DNA of 23,093 nucleotides from assembly GCA_023486985.1 (NCBI GenBank), contig JAMDEM010000086.1:1-23093 (forward strand), written 5' to 3'. Made by a program: the position numbers and the translations under genes. The notes beneath the pieces were generated by a model. That model was not told the origin of the DNA. It saw nothing but the letters and a program-made list of their open reading frames with translations, and did no database searches. This document shows, one piece after another, positions 22,952 to 23,093 of the stretch. The first letter of the stretch is position 1, and the number at the start of each line of letters is the position of its first letter. Origin of the DNA: Bacillota bacterium (lineage in GTDB: Bacteria; Vulcanimicrobiota; JAMDEM01).

Positions 22952-23093
22952 CTCCCCGGCTGCAGGAGCCAGGAGAATACTTGAAAGAGATATTAGCTCA
23001 TCTTTCAGAGGCGCTTTTTTAGCAACTCTCTGTAAAATTTCCTGAACTCTATCCCCCAGCTTTCTTTCATTTTCTGAAATCTCTAAAGTTTAT

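Noticed and set aside
22112..23093. CHAT gene as part of a defence system (gasdermin or Craspase-like)
   Set aside because: No gasdermin, Cas7-11 or other defence partner is visible; its neighbour is the cytochrome bd operon.

Overview
The window looks like a piece of an uncultured, deep-branching bacterium, probably a metagenome-assembled genome. GC is moderate. Every gene I can support lies on the minus strand, so transcription runs from high to low coordinates. The signs are indirect: a eukaryotic-type Ser/Thr kinase fused to TPRs, an FHA protein, a CHAT protein, a zinc-ribbon/DUF3352 protein carrying pseudopilin-like domains, and mosaic intergenic repeats of a kind common in candidate-phylum genomes. 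I cannot name the phylum from this window alone.

Layout in transcription order. (1) 23092-22112: 3' part of a CHAT protease gene whose frame is closed by a TAA at the window edge. (2) 22080-19214: cytochrome bd operon cydA-cydB plus a DUF2231 membrane protein. (3) 19020-16519: zinc ribbon + TM + DUF3352-like protein with two pseudopilin-like insertions and its own sigma70-like promoter. (4) 16361-14922: tupB-tupC tungstate-type ABC transporter without a visible tupA. (5) 14832-14256: Phd/RelE-type toxin-antitoxin pair with its own strong promoter and an overlapping inverted repeat. (6) 14252-7149: closely packed pcrA - amj (lipid II flippase) - ligA - unknown 142-aa protein - rlmD. The rlmD frame is cut by an in-frame TAG. 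(7) 7136-1925: Clp AAA+ unfoldase, FHA protein and TPR kinase, separated by intergenic DNA full of palindromic repeats. (8) 1827-351: a proteasome-fold N-terminal-threonine hydrolase-like protein and a 58-aa partner. (9) 184-1: start of a CPHC zinc-ribbon (DUF4145-like) gene disrupted by a perfect 32-bp inverted repeat at the window edge.

The most interesting part is the low-coordinate third. It holds a double-ring Clp unfoldase lacking the usual M domain and a recognisable ClpP-docking tripeptide, an isolated phosphothreonine reader (FHA), a soluble kinase with 11 TPRs, and a protein that keeps the Thr1/Asp17/Lys framework of proteasome beta subunits on a body twice the usual size. Shared function is an inference from neighbourhood; long repeat-filled gaps mean they are probably not one transcript. 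The second theme is repeat-driven remodelling: gene 3' ends run into palindromic repeats, and three genes (DUF4145-like, rlmD, CHAT) look broken.
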